In this document: positions 7,398 through 16,491 of the stretch, one piece after another
How positions within the stretch are numbered: position 1 is the stretch's first letter
Layout of the letters: each line of letters opens with the position of its first letter
The notes under the pieces: generated by a model
Databases searched by the model: none
The model's input: the letters and a program-made list of their open reading frames with translations, nothing else
What the model was told of the DNA's origin: nothing
DNA from: UBA8296 sp031581145
Lineage (GTDB): Bacteria; Bacteroidota; Rhodothermia; Balneolales; Balneolaceae
Direction of reading: 5' to 3'
DNA length: 64,000 bases
Assembly (NCBI GenBank): GCA_031581145.1
Contig: JAVLBP010000008.1
Location: forward strand, 1 to 64,000
Translations under genes and position numbers: made by a program

Positions 7398-9008
7398 CTA
7401 CGCGTCGAGCGTCATTTGATGGATCAACGTCTTGGCTGTCTCCACGAGTTTGTCACCCAATTTGTCATCTAAGACCCCTGAGGCTGCCAGCGCAGAGAGC
7501 TCCTCATCAAATTTTGAGGAGATTGTCTGAAGGTATTCTGCCTCAAAGTCTTGGATTTGCTCCACAGCCAGCTCATCGAGTAATCCTTCATTGTTAATTT
7601 TGAGTAATGCAATTTGATGCTCCACGGGCAAAGGTTGGAATTCACCCTGCTTCATGAGTTCCACGGTTCGTTGACCACGTTTTAGCTGTCGCTGTGTGGA
7701 CGGATCTAAATCCGAGCCAAACTTTGCGAACGCTTCTAACTCACGATACTGCGCAAGGTCAAGCTTCAATGTTCCTGAAAGCTTCTTCATCGATTTCACC
7801 TGAGCCGAACCACCCACACGACTCACTGATATCCCCACATCAATCGCTGGGCGTACGCCGGAGTTAAACAAATCTGTGTCTAGGAAGATCTGCCCATCAG
7901 TAATGGAAATCACATTGGTCGGGATATACGCCGATACATCACCTGCTTGGGTCTCTATAATCGGAAGTGCAGTCAAGGATCCACCACCCTTCACCATCGG
8001 CTTTAATTCCTCAGGAATATTATTCATCTCCTTGGCCACGCTATCATTAGCGTTAATTTTTGCCGCTCGCTCAAGTAAGCGGCTATGGAGGTAGAAGACA
8101 TCTCCAGGATACGCTTCACGACCAGGTGGACGTTTCAGCAACAACGAAAGTTCACGATAGGCAACCGCTTGCTTACTCAAATCATCATAAATCACGAGCG
8201 CGTGACGCCCTGTGTCGCGGAAAAACTCACCAATCGCAGCCCCTGCAAATGGCGCGATAAATCTCATCGGCGCAGTCGCACTGGCTGGGGCACTCACCAC
8301 TGTGGTGTACTCCATCGCCCCACTCTCTTCGAGGGCATTCACGATGCCGGCAACCGTAGAGCCTTTCTGCCCAACCGCGACATAAATACAGTACACAGGC
8401 TTATCGGTCCCTTGGGTATTTTTTTGGTTGATAATCGTATCCAGTGCGACGGCCGTTTTCCCCGTTTGGCGATCCCCAATGATGAGTTCACGTTGCCCTC
8501 GGCCAATGGGGATTAACGAGTCAATCGCCTTAAGTCCTGTTTGAAGCGGTTCATTCACAGGTTGACGATAAATCACCCCAGGGGCTTTTCGCTCCAACGG
8601 TAATGTGATTTGCTTGCCAGTAATCGCCCCTTTACCATCAATAGGAGTACCCAAAGGGTCAATGACACGACCAAGTACGCCATCGCTCACAGGCATGGAC
8701 GCGATTTCCGTCGTACGTTTTACGGTGTGTCCCTCCTCTACCGACCTCGAAGAGCCAAACAACACAATCCCAACATTATCCTCTTCCAAGTTCAATACCA
8801 TGCCTCGCAGGGGTTGCCCATTCTCATCCTTTGATTCAGGAAGCTCCACAAGCTCACCGGCTTGAACATTGGCCAAACCATACACTCGGGCAATACCATC
8901 TCCAACTTCTAAAACCGTACCCACCTCGTAGGTTTCGGATGTTTTTTCAAATCCAGAGAGTTGTTTTCTCAGGATTTCGGACACTTCATCGGGTCGTACG
9001 TGACTCAT
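7398..9008 (-). CDS. atpA: ATP synthase F1 alpha subunit
   Basis: Non-catalytic nucleotide-binding subunit of F1, 536 residues. Walker A is GDRQTGKTAVALDT, and the beta-barrel domain starts YEVGTVLEVGDGIARVYGL. The alpha-subunit signature PAIDVGISVSRVGG is present with its conserved arginine. Start MSHVRPDEVSEIL is normal. It follows atpH by 44 nt and precedes atpG by 15 nt on the minus strand. Confidence 0.98.
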   Translation of the reverse strand: MSHVRPDEVSEILRKQLSGFEKTSETYEVGTVLEVGDGIARVYGLANVQAGELVELPESKDENGQPLRGMVLNLEEDNVGIVLFGSSRSVEEGHTVKRTTEIASMPVSDGVLGRVIDPLGTPIDGKGAITGKQITLPLERKAPGVIYRQPVNEPLQTGLKAIDSLIPIGRGQRELIIGDRQTGKTAVALDTIINQKNTQGTDKPVYCIYVAVGQKGSTVAGIVNALEESGAMEYTTVVSAPASATAPMRFIAPFAGAAIGEFFRDTGRHALVIYDDLSKQAVAYRELSLLLKRPPGREAYPGDVFYLHSRLLERAAKINANDSVAKEMNNIPEELKPMVKGGGSLTALPIIETQAGDVSAYIPTNVISITDGQIFLDTDLFNSGVRPAIDVGISVSRVGGSAQVKSMKKLSGTLKLDLAQYRELEAFAKFGSDLDPSTQRQLKRGQRTVELMKQGEFQPLPVEHQIALLKINNEGLLDELAVEQIQDFEAEYLQTISSKFDEELSALAASGVLDDKLGDKLVETAKTLIHQMTLDA

Positions 9009-9052
9009 AATTCAATGCTTGTTTTTGCCATGATGCTTGTCTTCATAGCATG

Positions 9053-9592
9053 TTAAACCGTATGGGATAATTGTGATCGCAACGTCTCAAGCTGAGCTTT
9101 AAGTGTTCCGTCGATAACTTGATCACCCATTCGAATGCGAACGCCACCAATCAACGATTCGTCAACCTGCAATGTAGGCTCAACACGTTTCGCGGTGACA
9201 CTTTCTAATGATGACACCATCGAGCGAACTACCTCATCGCTTAGTGGCGTCGATGTATCGATAAAGACATCTAAGATACCTTGTTTATCACGAATCTGTT
9301 TTTTGACCGCAAAGCAAACGTCCTGAAGCAATGCTGTCCGATTCTTTTGGACCAAAAGCTCCATCAAACCCATAGTATCAGCTGATACATGGGAGCCAAA
9401 AACCTCCTTAAGCACACTCATTTTGACCTTATTCTCATGGATAGGGCTTCCAATAAAGAGGACCAGTTCACGTGACTCTTTGAGTGTTGAGAGTACCGTC
9501 TCCACATCCTCGAGCAATACAACGTGCTTGGAAGAGTCCACAGACCCTAACCATGCCTTTGCATACCGTAAAGATGCCGCCGATACCTTCAT
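9053..9592 (-). CDS. atpH: ATP synthase F1 delta subunit
   Basis: Peripheral-stalk connector between F1 alpha and the b subunit (OSCP family), 179 residues. The N-terminal helical bundle starts with ASLRYAKAWLG; the conserved C-terminal block is LIGGVRIRMGDQVIDGTLKAQLETL. The start ATG overlaps the atpF stop by one base (TAATG), which suggests coupled translation. Confidence 0.95.
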   Translation of the reverse strand: MKVSAASLRYAKAWLGSVDSSKHVVLLEDVETVLSTLKESRELVLFIGSPIHENKVKMSVLKEVFGSHVSADTMGLMELLVQKNRTALLQDVCFAVKKQIRDKQGILDVFIDTSTPLSDEVVRSMVSSLESVTAKRVEPTLQVDESLIGGVRIRMGDQVIDGTLKAQLETLRSQLSHTV

Positions 9593-10110
9593 TAGTTCTT
9601 GGAAAGGTCGTTAATGGTTTCGTCGATGAGCTTGCGATTGGTTTCTGAATCAACATTCTTTTGAAGCAATCGAGTTGTCGCTTCAATCGTTAAGTCTGTC
9701 ACCTCTTTTCTCAGCTCATTGAGTGCTTTTTGCTTCTCTTGATCGATGCTTTGCTTTGCATCCTCAATCAGTTTTTCGGCATCTTCCTTCGCTTTCTCCA
9801 TCCGTTCAGCACGGAATTCTTCAACTTCCTTTGCCGCCTCCTTACGGATGTTCTGCGCTGTTCTTTCAGCCTCACGAACCACCTCTTCGTTATCCTTGCT
9901 AATCTTTTCAGCGTCTTTTAACGCTTTATCAGCGGCATCTAAAGAAGATTGTATCGAGTGCTCGCGCTCCTCAATTCCTTTGATAATGGGTGGAAGCGCA
10001 AACTTATACATGATGCCTAAGAAAACGACCAGCGAGATCAGAATCCAAATGGCAAAACCTGTATTGAACGAGAGCAGTGAACTACCTGCAAGAAATAATG
10101 ACATCATCAT
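9592..10110 (-). CDS. atpF: ATP synthase F0 b subunit
   Basis: Peripheral stalk: one N-terminal membrane segment (GFAIWILISLVVFLGIMYKF) followed by a long charged coiled coil rich in Glu, Lys and Ala up to the C-terminus. The frame is open upstream to a TTG at 10149, but the run of ATGs at 10102-10110 (MMMSLF) gives the usual short N-terminus before the membrane helix, about 172 residues. Between atpE and atpH. Confidence 0.93.
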   Translation of the reverse strand: MMMSLFLAGSSLLSFNTGFAIWILISLVVFLGIMYKFALPPIIKGIEEREHSIQSSLDAADKALKDAEKISKDNEEVVREAERTAQNIRKEAAKEVEEFRAERMEKAKEDAEKLIEDAKQSIDQEKQKALNELRKEVTDLTIEATTRLLQKNVDSETNRKLIDETINDLSKN

Positions 10111-10181
10111 GAAGCCAACCGTGTGATTGAGTGAACGATGTAGACACAACGCCTACATCGAGATATTCATCGATACCTAAA

Positions 10182-10409
10182 TTAACCGCCTACGCCAAGA
10201 GCAAGAAGGATACAGGTGATTGCTCCAATAAGAGCGACACCTTCAATAAATGCGGCGGTCAAAATCATGGCACCACGGATATCGCCTGAGGCTTCTGGTT
10301 GACGCGCGATACTTTCGACAGCCCCTTTACCAATCATTCCAATGCCAATGCCTGCACCGATTGCAATGATTCCTGCGCCAATGCCTGCTGCTAAGAGTCC
10401 TAATTCCAT
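10182..10409 (-). CDS. atpE: ATP synthase F0 c subunit
   Basis: 75-residue rotor-ring subunit: two hydrophobic hairpin helices joined by the polar loop ARQPEA. The ion-binding carboxylate is Glu56 in AAFIEGVALIG. The Na+-coordinating glutamine found in helix 1 of Na+-type rings is replaced by isoleucine (Ile23), and the residue after Glu56 is glycine, not Ser/Thr, so the ring should be proton-driven. The N-terminal helix is Gly/Ala/Ile-rich for tight packing. Confidence 0.96.
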   Translation of the reverse strand: MELGLLAAGIGAGIIAIGAGIGIGMIGKGAVESIARQPEASGDIRGAMILTAAFIEGVALIGAITCILLALGVGG

Positions 10410-10446
10410 AATAAGTTGAGTTTAGTGTTTGGTTTGTGTTTAAAAA

Positions 10447-11607
10447 TTAAGCTTTGATGGGATCCATAACGGTAACGTCGTCATGAACGTCGTCATGTTC
10501 TTCATGGTGATGCTCCTCTAAAGCACCCCCTATGAAGACGGCAGAAAGTAGAGTGAAAATGTATGCCTGAAGCAAGGCAACAAATACTTTTAAAGCATAT
10601 AACACTGCGGTAAGGCTTACCCAAATCACACTACTTCCGACGCCAACAGCAACGCCAAAGAGTTCGGTAAAGATAAAAATCAATCCAAGAATGGAGATGA
10701 TCATAATCTTGCCGGCCAACATGTTCGCAAAGAGTCGGAAACACAAGGCGAGGGGTTTTGTAAATAAGCCTAAAATCTCAACTGGCGTTAGAATGAATTT
10801 GACTGGCAAGGGTACCCCAGGAAAGTTGAAAATATGTCCCCAATACGTTTTTGTCCCGGAAAATTGCGTTACAACAAACGTCACAAGGGCAAGAGTCGCC
10901 GTGACGGTCAAATCAGCTGTTGCTGTGGCAGCCCAAGGGAGGAGTCCAAATAGGTTCATGAAGGCAAGTGTCATGAACATAGAAAAAAGGAGCGGAGTAT
11001 ACCGTGAGGCCTTCTCTTTGGGGATATACCCTTTAATGACCTCATCACGGATGAAGAGATAAAGAATCTCATAAATATTATGCAGGACCCCTTTGGGTGC
11101 AGATGTACGCCCTATCCCACGCCTATAACGGCTTGCAGCCCATAGACTAAAAATCAAAGCAAAAATGAGACCAAGCCAGACATAGACAAGATGCGACGTA
11201 ATGGATACGTCAAGTGTGATGGGTGTCCCGTCAGCACGGATGATCGCACCCTCTTTTTCTACAAATTCATTGGAGGCTAACGCTTTTTTGGTGTTGGCAA
11301 ACGCGTAGAATTGACCGTCGACCCAAAAAAATCTAGGGAGGTAGACTTTACCAAAAGGGCTCTCAATGTAATCGTGATCTGCAACCTTGCCCATCACATC
11401 AATGGGGCTGCTAGACTCTTGCGCATCTTCAGAGTCTGCGACTGAAACTGTCGACACACTCGTGGGAAATGCAGAAAGCACTACGCCAGGAAGGCCACAC
11501 AAAAGCAATAACGTAAATAATGCAACCTTGATTTGACTCAAAGATTGGCTAACAAAAACATGCTGAAACACTAGAGGGTTTGCCAAAGCTACTTTATGTT
11601 TAGCCAA
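10447..11607 (-). CDS. atpB: ATP synthase F0 a subunit
   Basis: Proton half-channel subunit. At 386 residues it is much longer than the ~270 of E. coli. The extra is an N-terminal signal-like hydrophobic segment (residues ~26-46) and a ~90-residue periplasmic region before the first channel helix, an arrangement I associate with Bacteroidota. The essential arginine lies in LCFRLFANMLAGK. The C-terminal tail is very rich in His, Glu and Asp (EEHHHEEHDDVHDDV), a possible metal or proton-buffering tail, which is inference. It leads the F0 genes; 94 nt separate it from atpZ. Confidence 0.95.
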   Translation of the reverse strand: MAKHKVALANPLVFQHVFVSQSLSQIKVALFTLLLLCGLPGVVLSAFPTSVSTVSVADSEDAQESSSPIDVMGKVADHDYIESPFGKVYLPRFFWVDGQFYAFANTKKALASNEFVEKEGAIIRADGTPITLDVSITSHLVYVWLGLIFALIFSLWAASRYRRGIGRTSAPKGVLHNIYEILYLFIRDEVIKGYIPKEKASRYTPLLFSMFMTLAFMNLFGLLPWAATATADLTVTATLALVTFVVTQFSGTKTYWGHIFNFPGVPLPVKFILTPVEILGLFTKPLALCFRLFANMLAGKIMIISILGLIFIFTELFGVAVGVGSSVIWVSLTAVLYALKVFVALLQAYIFTLLSAVFIGGALEEHHHEEHDDVHDDVTVMDPIKA

Positions 11608-11701
11608 TCCAAATCGATGGCCGATTCATACTTGCGTTACAATTTTTCAAAATAAGGAGAGTCCAAAGTAAATGGAAACCTAACTTATGAAATAATCCAA
11701 T

Positions 11702-11905
11702 TTAGTTAGACTTCTTCTCCTCTTTAGATAAGCGCATCCCAATCCTCAAAAAAAACACGATACCTAGAAGTGCGCCCGCAATAACACCCCAGGGTTCACC
11801 ACCCCAACGCTGTTGCACCCAATAGCCCAAAAGAATCGGCGCTGAAAATACGGTAGCAATTTCTACCCCAAGACCAACAGCTCGCTCAATGGACTTTGGC
11901 TTCAT
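11702..11905 (-). CDS. atpZ: AtpZ-type ATP synthase accessory membrane protein
   Basis: Small two-helix membrane protein of the AtpZ/AtpI group, encoded upstream of F0 genes and implicated in c-ring assembly or Mg2+/Ca2+ supply. The frame is open from 11980, but ATG 11905 (MKPKSIERAVGLGVEI) gives the usual 67-residue protein and starts before the first helix. Helices: ATVFSAPILLGYWVQQ and WGVIAGALLGIVFFLRIGM; C-terminus is lysine-rich. Its start lies inside the 3' end of the bactofilin gene (20-nt overlap). Confidence 0.82.
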   Translation of the reverse strand: MKPKSIERAVGLGVEIATVFSAPILLGYWVQQRWGGEPWGVIAGALLGIVFFLRIGMRLSKEEKKSN

Positions 11906-12335
11906 TCGAGGATGCGTTCGCCTCAGATGGTTTTGAACCCACTGCGGTAGAGGCCACCCCAGTAGAAGCAACAGAGCCATTTGATGTTGGCCTCACAGCT
12001 TCACCCATGGAAAGGTTCCCATTAAACTGAGCCCCCTCTTCAATCACAATGGTTTTGGTGGATATATCACCGTTCAATTCAGCCCCTTTTCGAATCGTAA
12101 TTTTCTCGGTCGCGTGAATATCACCATTGTACTGCCCTGAGAGATCGGCCTCTTTGGCACTCATGTTCCCATCTACGCTGGCTGAGCTCGCCACAATCAC
12201 TTTTCCCTGACTCGACACATCACCGGTGAGTTCCCCAGCAATACGTACATCAGACGTGGTCTCAAGTGAGCCTTTAAGGTGGGCCTCCTCGCTAATCATA
12301 GTAATGGAGGGTGTTTGTCCGTTACGATCTTTCAT
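11886..12335 (-). CDS. Bactofilin-like cytoskeletal protein
   Basis: 149 residues. The central part (residues ~12-110) is a run of short beta-helix turns of the type G(x)V(x)(x)G(x)(x)(x)GD(V/I), for example LKGSL, IAGELTGDV, VDGNMSA, YNGDIHA and LNGDIST. This is the bactofilin (DUF583) core that polymerises into membrane-associated filaments. The N- and C-terminal tails are polar; the C-tail is Ser/Ala-rich and low-complexity. It is 19 nt downstream of an M23 peptidase, a pairing seen in many bacteria where bactofilin organises a peptidoglycan hydrolase. Here the pair directly precedes the ATP synthase genes. Confidence 0.9.
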   Translation of the reverse strand: MKDRNGQTPSITMISEEAHLKGSLETTSDVRIAGELTGDVSSQGKVIVASSASVDGNMSAKEADLSGQYNGDIHATEKITIRKGAELNGDISTKTIVIEEGAQFNGNLSMGEAVRPTSNGSVASTGVASTAVGSKPSEANASSNEAKVH

Positions 12336-12354
12336 AATGAGTCAATTTTATACG

Positions 12355-13206
12355 TTAAGGTAGCATTTTTTCTGGGTCGATCGGTTGACCGTTTTTCCAA
12401 AGCTCTAGATGCAAATGGGGACCTGTGCTAAGGGTCCCTCGGTCACCCACTCGTCCTAAGGTTTCGCCACGATACACTTTTGCCCCCACGTTTTGAAGCA
12501 ACTGAGACGCATGTTTATAAATTGAGATATACCCCTCATGGTGTTGCACCATCATTGTGTATCCAAATTCTGGCGTCCATGCGCGATGTGCGACGACACC
12601 CTCAGCGACGGCCAAAAAAGGCGTTCCCTCGGGGGCGGCATAATCAAGCCCAAAATGCCCCTCTTGGGGATTAAAGCCTTGGGTTTTCAACCCCTCCACA
12701 GGAGTTAGAAGTGTCGTAAGAGGCGTTGATTCTTGCAACGAAGCCAAAGATGGATCCGATGGGGAGAATGGCTCAAACGTCGTTTGTGGAATCCAGTCCG
12801 CAAATAACTGCCCCGTGAGAGAGGGCGATTCTGGGGATGGATTATCAGAAGCACCCACGCTGAGTACCGTATCTGTATTTTCAATCAAGACCGATTTGAT
12901 CATTTGCATTTGAGCATCCCTCGTACGAATGGAGTCTTGAAGCGAATTGAGCTCATTGACAAGTTGCTGAACCTCTTCACGCACGGGCTCCGCCTGGCGA
13001 TCCTGGTACAGCGAACCCAATGGGGTGAAATAGAAGGCTGCGGTTGTGATACCCCCCGCAACGAGGAAAATACTTACCACCACAAGCACCAGTGTACGTG
13101 AAAAAACCTTAAACGATCCCGAAAGATTTGGATTCTCATGGTCAACGAGTACCACGGTCATTTCCGTGTTTTTCCTTGAAAAAAGATGTCTTAAAAGTCC
13201 CCACAT
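12355..13206 (-). CDS. Membrane-anchored M23 (LytM-type) peptidase
   Basis: 283 residues. A short cytoplasmic N-terminus, one membrane helix (residues ~38-62, TLVLVVVSIFLVAGGI), a coiled coil (~72-105), a Ser/Pro-rich spacer, and the C-terminal M23 domain. Both zinc motifs are intact: HFGLDYAAP (HxxxD) and GPHLHLELW (HxH), so a catalytically active peptidoglycan endopeptidase is expected in the periplasm. Immediately upstream of the bactofilin gene and probably co-transcribed with it; likely acts on cell shape or division. Confidence 0.92.
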   Translation of the reverse strand: MWGLLRHLFSRKNTEMTVVLVDHENPNLSGSFKVFSRTLVLVVVSIFLVAGGITTAAFYFTPLGSLYQDRQAEPVREEVQQLVNELNSLQDSIRTRDAQMQMIKSVLIENTDTVLSVGASDNPSPESPSLTGQLFADWIPQTTFEPFSPSDPSLASLQESTPLTTLLTPVEGLKTQGFNPQEGHFGLDYAAPEGTPFLAVAEGVVAHRAWTPEFGYTMMVQHHEGYISIYKHASQLLQNVGAKVYRGETLGRVGDRGTLSTGPHLHLELWKNGQPIDPEKMLP

Positions 13207-13215
13207 AAGCCAAAG

Positions 13216-14502
13216 TTAGGATTCAGGGGCAAGATTCAGAAATATTTGCTCCAAACGGTGCGTCAAGCGCTCTCGATCAAACGATTCAACAAAGGATCTA
13301 TTGACGGGCGGCAGGCTCTGTTGCAGTCGTTGTTGTTCAAATGCATGAACGGCTTGGGCTATATCCTCTTGTCGTGTGGAGTGAACGATGGATACAGGGC
13401 CATATTGACGTAACATCTCAGCTGTGACACCCTCTGGAATCGTGGCAAAAATGGGTTTACCCGTGCCCATGTATTCAAAAAGTTTTCCAGGGGTCACTCG
13501 ATCGATATGTTGCATCGCCGAAAGATGTAACCAAAGCACATCGGCTTGCATAAGTCCATGCAACGAGGCTTCGTGCGAAAGGTACCCCTTCCATTCAAAC
13601 CGATCTTGGGCCTGTTGTACCACGCGTCGATACCGCTTGCCATCATCACCTTGAATGACAAATTTAGTACGCGACTCCGGCCTATCGTGAATATACTGCA
13701 CAAACCCTTTCAAGACGTCACTGGGATTCTGCTGTCTATAAAAAAGGCCGTTATAGACCCATATCGACGGGTCCGTTTCAGAGTGTTGACGTCTAGATTC
13801 ATCCGCAAGGTCAAATCCATCTTCAGGGTCAAATCCATTGGGTATCACACGCATCCGTTCCGCAAGTGTAGGATGGCGCTTGGCAAGGTTTGCCTTGGTA
13901 TACTCATTAATCACCGTGATGGCATCTGCTTTGGAGCATACCCGCTGCTCGAGCTCTGCCATTTGCGCCCGACGAGAGGTGGTCGCATACTGGTGAAATT
14001 GATTTTCCAGCCAGTCATCGCGCAAATCTAGCACAAGTTTGGCGCCTGTTTCTTCTGCCAGCGTTGTTGCTAGGCTAAAGGAACTAAAAGGGGGCGCTGT
14101 GACAAACAGTAATGGAATTTGGTGAGTTGAGATTAACTCCAGGGCTTTATCATGAGCCTCATGCGCCCAACCCACCTTATTATCCGGAAAATAGAGCCAT
14201 GAGTTAAGACGTGCGGCGAGTTTCCAGGGCAACGCGTAATACATAGACTGAATCCAGCGCCCAAAAATTGAATGTTGAGGGGTTCCTCCTCCTACACGAT
14301 AAAGGTGTATCCTCTCGCTGTCTAGGTCTTGCGTAAGCCCTTGATCACGATATGGATAGGATCCTTCCTCTGGGCATACCCAATGGACATTCCATCCATT
14401 TTTGGCTAGGTATTTAGCAAATTTAACAGGTCGTTGCACACCACTTCCACCCATGGGAGGGGCATAATAGGATAGCCATAGGACCTGTTTTGAACGCTTC
14501 AT
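13216..14502 (-). CDS. Glycosyltransferase, GT4-like
   Basis: 428 residues with a two-domain GT-B layout. The N-terminal domain starts LWLSYYAPPMGGSGVQRPVKF with the glycine-rich acceptor loop. The C-terminal domain ends in KLFEYMGTGKPIFATIPEG, the nucleotide-sugar binding region with its Glu. ATG 14502 is preferred over the TTG one codon upstream. It begins 6 nt after the guaB stop. The sugar and acceptor cannot be told from sequence; surface polysaccharide or lipid glycosylation is likely. Confidence 0.82.
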   Translation of the reverse strand: MKRSKQVLWLSYYAPPMGGSGVQRPVKFAKYLAKNGWNVHWVCPEEGSYPYRDQGLTQDLDSERIHLYRVGGGTPQHSIFGRWIQSMYYALPWKLAARLNSWLYFPDNKVGWAHEAHDKALELISTHQIPLLFVTAPPFSSFSLATTLAEETGAKLVLDLRDDWLENQFHQYATTSRRAQMAELEQRVCSKADAITVINEYTKANLAKRHPTLAERMRVIPNGFDPEDGFDLADESRRQHSETDPSIWVYNGLFYRQQNPSDVLKGFVQYIHDRPESRTKFVIQGDDGKRYRRVVQQAQDRFEWKGYLSHEASLHGLMQADVLWLHLSAMQHIDRVTPGKLFEYMGTGKPIFATIPEGVTAEMLRQYGPVSIVHSTRQEDIAQAVHAFEQQRLQQSLPPVNRSFVESFDRERLTHRLEQIFLNLAPES

Positions 14503-14508
14503 CAAGCG

Positions 14509-15987
14509 TCAGGAAACTGAGTAGTTCGGAGCCTCTTTGGTAATTTGAACAGAGTGAGGGTGGCTCTCTTTGTAGGATGCTGCAGAGATTTGGACAAATT
14601 CTGCTTTTTGAAGATCCTTGATAGAAGGCGCACCAACATACCCCATCGCCGCACGAACTCCACCTTGCATCTGATGAACAACTTCACGGAGTAATCCCTT
14701 GTATGGAACTCGTCCCTCAACACCCTCGGGGACAAGTTTTTTGATATCGTCTTCTACATCCTGGAAGTACCGATCTTTGGAGCCTCTTGACATCGCACTA
14801 ATGGATCCCATCCCGCGATAGGTTTTGTATTTCCGGCTTTCAAAAATGACTGTTTCTCCCGGGCTCTCATCTACTCCCGCAAACATGGAACCCACCATAA
14901 CAGCGTTTGCGCCTCCGGCAAGCGCTTTAGGTACATCGCCTGTTTGTTTGATTCCTCCATCGGCAATCAGACCAATGCCTTTTTTCTTTGTCAATTCAGA
15001 AACCTCCATAATTGCGGAGAGCTGAGGAACACCCACACCCGTGACGACGCGCGTGGTACAAATGCTTCCAGGTCCCACGCCCACCTTAACGATAGACGCA
15101 CCCGCTTCGATAAGGTCTTCTGCGGCTTGACGCGTTGCGATATTTCCACCTACCAATGGAATCTCTTTATACGTTTTTCGAATCATTCGAACTGTGTCGA
15201 TCACCCCTTCAGAGTGACCATGAGCCGTATCAACAGTAATCATATCAACACCTGTATCCATAAGAGCTTCAACTCTTTCTAGCGTATCTGCTGATACTCC
15301 AACCGCCGCCGCTACTCGCAGACGCCCCAATTCATCCTTGCTTGCATTGGGAAAGTTGACCTTCTTTTCGATGTCTTTGAATGTGATAAGCCCCACAAGC
15401 TTACCTTGCTTGTTTGTGATAGGCAGCTTCTCAACTTTCTGTGATTGTAGAATTTGCTCGGCCTTTTTTAGTGTAGTCCCTTCCTCTGCAGTGATCAGTC
15501 GTTCATGCGTCATAATTTCACCGAGCGTACGATCATCAGACGTCTCGAAACGAAGATCTCGGTTGGTCACAATCCCAACGAGAAATCCTTTCTTATCAAC
15601 AATGGGAATCCCTCCAATACGGTGCTTGCCCATGAGATCGCGTGCATCCTTGATGGTGGCCTCTTTGTGCAAGGTCAGAGGATCCACAATCATCCCACTC
15701 TCACTACGTTTGACCAAACGCACTTGCTCAGCTTGCTCCTCAATGGTCATATTTTTGTGTAACACAGCGATCCCGCCTTCCCGTGCAAGGGCTATCGCGA
15801 GCTTATACTCAGATACGGTGTCCATTGCAGCACTCATGATGGGTGTATTGAGTGTGAGCCCAGGAGCCAATTCACAGGAGATATCGACTTCACGGGGGAG
15901 TACACTCGAGGCTGCAGGAACAAGCAGCACATCATCGTAGGTTAATCCCTGTCGTGTGATTCTCTCAAAGGGAGCGTTTGAGTCCAT
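14509..15987 (-). CDS. guaB: IMP dehydrogenase
   Basis: Converts IMP to XMP with NAD+, the first committed step to guanine nucleotides. 492 residues. The catalytic TIM barrel is interrupted by a pair of CBS domains (residues ~95-215). The catalytic cysteine lies in GPGSICTTRVVTG; the mobile flap carries RGMGSISAMSRGSKDRY. Normal start (MDSNAPFERITRQGLTYDDVLL). Near purB, another purine gene, though separated from it by a small orphan gene. Confidence 0.97.
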   Translation of the reverse strand: MDSNAPFERITRQGLTYDDVLLVPAASSVLPREVDISCELAPGLTLNTPIMSAAMDTVSEYKLAIALAREGGIAVLHKNMTIEEQAEQVRLVKRSESGMIVDPLTLHKEATIKDARDLMGKHRIGGIPIVDKKGFLVGIVTNRDLRFETSDDRTLGEIMTHERLITAEEGTTLKKAEQILQSQKVEKLPITNKQGKLVGLITFKDIEKKVNFPNASKDELGRLRVAAAVGVSADTLERVEALMDTGVDMITVDTAHGHSEGVIDTVRMIRKTYKEIPLVGGNIATRQAAEDLIEAGASIVKVGVGPGSICTTRVVTGVGVPQLSAIMEVSELTKKKGIGLIADGGIKQTGDVPKALAGGANAVMVGSMFAGVDESPGETVIFESRKYKTYRGMGSISAMSRGSKDRYFQDVEDDIKKLVPEGVEGRVPYKGLLREVVHQMQGGVRAAMGYVGAPSIKDLQKAEFVQISAASYKESHPHSVQITKEAPNYSVS

Positions 15988-16042
15988 GATGATGCGTCAT
16001 ATTAATTACAGTTTTGCAAAGATACGAAACGCATCCCGATTT

Positions 16043-16423
16043 TTAGAGGCTTTTCACGTGCAAGGCCTCAATAGCCTCTGCTTCCAGGGATGGATCTTGA
16101 AGGACTTGTTCTACCCAAAATGTAACACGCTGGCGACGTAGTGCAACAAATGGGCACGCACTCTTAAACTGCCCCTTAAGTTCCTCTACAAACCCCATAA
16201 TGTCATCCTGTATGGTCGTGATAAATGCACCAGGCAGTGCATCCCACCCCAGAACATCCAAGACCTCCATCATCTCTTGATGAATTTGATGCGCTGAATG
16301 AAGAATGCGTTCTGCTTCTTGAGCCTCCCAGGTATCGATGGAGACGTTGGGTGTTTGAGAAGAGACAACTGTAGACTGAGGCGACTCAGATGGGTGTGAT
16401 GAAGAAGAAAGTAGAGAATTCAT
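16043..16423 (-). CDS. Small protein of unknown function
   Basis: 126 residues, not recognised. The first ~30 residues are Ser/Thr/Pro-rich and probably disordered. The rest looks like amphipathic helices (EAERILHSAHQIHQEMMEVL) followed by FKSACPFVALRRQRVTFWVEQVL with a single cysteine. No signal peptide or membrane segment. It occupies the gap between purB and guaB in the same orientation, with 68 and 55 nt on either side, and no other frame there looks coding. No function is proposed. Confidence 0.55.
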   Translation of the reverse strand: MNSLLSSSSHPSESPQSTVVSSQTPNVSIDTWEAQEAERILHSAHQIHQEMMEVLDVLGWDALPGAFITTIQDDIMGFVEELKGQFKSACPFVALRRQRVTFWVEQVLQDPSLEAEAIEALHVKSL

Positions 16424-16491
16424 GATCGTAGATTTTGGTGTGTATTGAATGCTTTACACACAACCTACAACCCACGAGTGACAACATAGTG

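Noticed and set aside
10111..10149. TTG start at 10149 for atpF
   Set aside because: It would add residues before the membrane helix that are unusual for b subunits; the ATG cluster at 10102-10110 is preferred.
15338..15940. 200-codon open frame opposite guaB
   Set aside because: It lies wholly within the well-supported guaB gene on the other strand and encodes no recognisable protein; a shadow frame.
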